The notes under the pieces: model-generated
Seen by the model: only the letters and a program-made list of their open reading frames with translations
What the model was told of the DNA's origin: nothing
The model's database searches: none
In this document: in pieces, positions 54,820 to 55,790 of the stretch
Position numbering within the stretch: the stretch's first letter is position 1
Layout of the letters: the number at the start of each line of letters is the position of its first letter
Translations under genes and position numbers: made by a program
Assembly: GCA_040878325.1 (NCBI GenBank)
Contig: JBBDMM010000004.1
Coordinates: forward strand, 48,695-104,484
Direction of reading: 5' to 3'
DNA length: 55,790 nucleotides
Source of the DNA: Acidimicrobiia bacterium
Lineage (GTDB): Bacteria; Actinomycetota; Acidimicrobiia; Spongiisociales; UBA11373

Positions 54820-55790
54820 TGGTGGTGACGCGCCAGCGGCGCATCCTTTCGGGTGTTACTAGGCCCGAAGGGAGCGCCGCTGTGCGTATGGAACAGGTTA
54901 TTGCTCAGCATCGGATGCGGTTGTTGGCGGTGGTGGTGGCGGCACCGTCGATTAGGGAGGGTTGCCGGCGGGCGGGGATCCACTATTCGACTTACTACGA
55001 CTGGGTCCATCGGATTGAACGGGAGGGGATCGAGGGGCTGTGTGGTCGGCCGGGTCGGGGTCGGGCGAAGTCGCCGCAGCGGTTGCGTCTGGAGTCTGAG
55101 GTGGTCTCGTTGGCGTTGGGGAATCCGCCGTGGGGTCCCGCCGGTTGTTCTATGAGCTGAGAAGCCGTGGAGTCGAGGTGGGGTCGATGTCGCAGGTATG
55201 GCGGATCCTGCGGGCCCATCAGCTCAACACCAGGGAACGTCGCTGGCGGTTGATGGCCGCCTCACGGGGGATGCATCAAGCCGCGGTGGCCCTTCCGCAG
55301 CGGAACCAGTCTCGGGTGGGGAAACTGGCTGCCGATCAGCCCGGGGACCTGGTCCAGATGGACTGTTTCCATCTCGGAACGTTGAAAGAGGCCCGCCTTG
55401 GGGTGGCCAAGACCCCAGGGGTGGTGTGGCAATACACCGCTATCGATGTCGCTTCATCGTTTGTGTGGGCCGAGCTGCACACCACAGCGAGGAATCCCTC
55501 CGCAGTCCACACCACCACCCTCGCCCAGCGGGTCGCCGCCGACCTCGCCTCATGGGGATGGCCCTTCAAACAGGTCTCCACCGACCGAGGCAACGAGTTC
55601 GTCGACCACCGCTTCCCCGAAGCTCTCGCCAGCCTTGGGGTGCGGCATCGACTGATCGCCCCCGGACGACCCCAATCCAACGGCAAAGTCGAACAGGTCC
55701 AACACACCATCCTCGACGAATGCTGGAAACCCGCCTTTGAATCGCCCCGGGTTTAGTGGCGGCTTGGTTGTCCCGGCAGCGGTTGCTGTC
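54820..55790 (+). mobile_element. Insertion sequence, truncated by the window end
   Basis: Transposase remnant plus about 60 bp of upstream non-coding sequence. The right end lies outside the window, so terminal inverted repeats and target duplication cannot be defined. The left boundary is approximate. Confidence 0.6.
54882..55756 (+). pseudogene. Frameshifted IS transposase (HTH plus rve integrase domain)
   Basis: The first frame (GTG 54882 or ATG 54888 to 55160) encodes a helix-turn-helix: EGCRRAGIHYSTYYDWVHRI then GLCGRPGRGRAKSPQRL. The second frame (to 55756) encodes the integrase core with the DDE residues in QMDCFHLG, STDRGNEF and NGKVEQVQHTI. The join is at 55130-55140: one extra C in the run after GGGGT would restore WGPRRLFYEL, so a 1-bp deletion is the simplest explanation. 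The second frame also stops early at ESPRV, without the usual family C-terminus. Probably IS481-like. Confidence 0.8.

Noticed and set aside
55130-55145. Programmed -1 frameshift in the transposase
   Set aside because: No standard slippery heptamer; a one-base deletion in the C run explains the break and restores the family sequence.

Overview
The window is high-GC (roughly two-thirds G+C), densely packed bacterial DNA with many ATGA/GTGA stop-start overlaps and frequent GTG/TTG starts. The gene set fits a non-mycelial Actinomycetota, perhaps an Acidimicrobiia-like lineage: a long two-domain GlnE, PadR and Fur/Zur regulators, a PIN-PhoH protein, heme A synthesis genes and a heterodimeric ABC exporter. 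The class is an inference from style and content. No rRNA, tRNA or CRISPR array was seen.

Layout. 1-4.4 kb: a heptamer array, a HAL2-like phosphatase, an ornithine cyclodeaminase-family enzyme, then HIT-pncA-pncB (NAD salvage). 5.1-11.3 kb: an operon for urate and allantoin breakdown (allantoinase, allantoicase, OHCU decarboxylase, HIU hydrolase, membrane cytochrome-c urate oxidase PuuD) facing a DUF6986-type aldolase-like gene and hpt. 11.5-15.2 kb: a heterodimeric ABC exporter behind a leader with a small upstream ORF and hairpins. 15.3-17.5 kb: VapBC and 8-oxoguanine deaminase. 18.2-21.3 kb: a zinc uptake locus (znuC and zur on one strand, znuA-znuB on the other, a Zur-like box between). 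22-28 kb: three-subunit xanthine dehydrogenase, an FAD oxidoreductase and a Cys/Met PLP enzyme. 28-37 kb: a sugar dehydrogenase lipoprotein, rhodanese-ThiF plus JAMM protease, an alcohol dehydrogenase, a PadR cassette, an MFS transporter, PhoH and gpsA. 37-46.5 kb: an M23 peptidase with RTX repeats, lgt, a kinase-like protein, ctaA-ctaB, a hydrolase, selD with a ferredoxin, and an acyl-CoA dehydrogenase. 47-54.7 kb: mgtE, a DHFR-like protein, pckA, an aminotransferase and glnE. 54.8 kb to the end: a broken, truncated insertion sequence.

How it works together. XDH, PuuD, HIU hydrolase, OHCU decarboxylase, allantoinase and allantoicase form a continuous route from hypoxanthine/xanthine to ureidoglycolate and urea. 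8-Oxoguanine deaminase feeds oxidised purine into it and hpt salvages bases. The orphan selD raises the possibility of a selenium-dependent molybdenum hydroxylase.

Non-coding signals are the most unusual part. (1) Intergenic gaps are filled with tandem repeats that always have a 7-bp period but differ in sequence. (2) About twenty transcription units start with a TANNNT hexamer 6-9 nt before the start codon, the signature of leaderless mRNAs. (3) Two copies of a roughly 80-90-bp nested palindrome lie 13.7 kb apart, upstream of an M23 peptidase gene and of pckA. (4) A GC-rich palindromic repeat family occurs in several gaps.
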